Origin: JALZOC01 sp031361295
Lineage (GTDB): Bacteria > Acidobacteriota > Vicinamibacteria > Vicinamibacterales > 2-12-FULL-66-21
Direction of reading: 5' to 3'
Assembly: GCA_031361295.1 (NCBI GenBank)
Contig: JANMCN010000247.1
Span: forward strand, 1 to 23,073
Length of the DNA stretch: 23,073 nt
Positions within the stretch are counted from its first letter, which is position 1. The number at the start of each line of letters is the position of its first letter. Both the position numbers and the translations under genes were made by a program. Below, piece after piece: positions 23,054 to 23,073 of this stretch. Below the pieces are notes generated by a model that was given only the letters and a program-made list of their open reading frames with translations, did no database searches and was not told where the DNA came from.

Positions 23054-23073
23054 AGGTCTACCGGACGGGGGCA

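Overview
This is a high-GC bacterial chromosomal segment, densely coded on both strands. I see no rRNA, tRNA, CRISPR array, transposase or phage gene. A TonB-dependent receptor, an Omp85-type barrel, a type IV pilin and a LolA-like secreted protein indicate a Gram-negative (diderm) cell. The mix of Cof-type HAD phosphatase, EttA, a HEAGH metallopeptidase, DUF5658-like and DUF1440 proteins, H1-like Lys/Ala-rich protein and heptamer intergenic repeats resembles Acidobacteriota, perhaps Vicinamibacteria. That placement is inference from remembered family distributions, not a database result.

Layout. At the left edge a zinc metallopeptidase (minus, cut by the window) faces away from a TonB-dependent receptor, which is followed directly by a HAD phosphatase, an MsbA-like ABC exporter and EttA, all on plus. 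Next come a lone type IV pilin with a candidate sigma-54 promoter, a long gene-free gap and a small DUF5658-like membrane protein. An H1-like DNA-binding protein (minus) then diverges from a pair made of a 90-residue conserved protein and a HerA/DUF87-type ATPase (plus). A minus-strand block follows: two overlapping envelope genes (TPR and polytopic membrane proteins), a LolA-like exported protein and a GT-C mannosyltransferase-like enzyme.

Divergent from the glycosyltransferase, only 34 bases away, is a two-gene plus-strand operon: an Omp85/BamA-like barrel without POTRA domains, then a secreted 560-residue protein that carries what looks like a degenerate kinase-like active site. This pair is the best candidate for an undescribed system. 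The window ends with a DUF1440 protein (minus), an isoprenylcysteine methyltransferase-like membrane enzyme (plus), and cysDN for assimilatory sulfate activation (minus).

Most very long open frames opposite or beside the genes are GC-driven shadows and are omitted. Start codons were chosen from Shine-Dalgarno sites, signal peptides and family N-termini; several genes appear to use TTG, GTG or even CTG starts or to lack a Shine-Dalgarno site.
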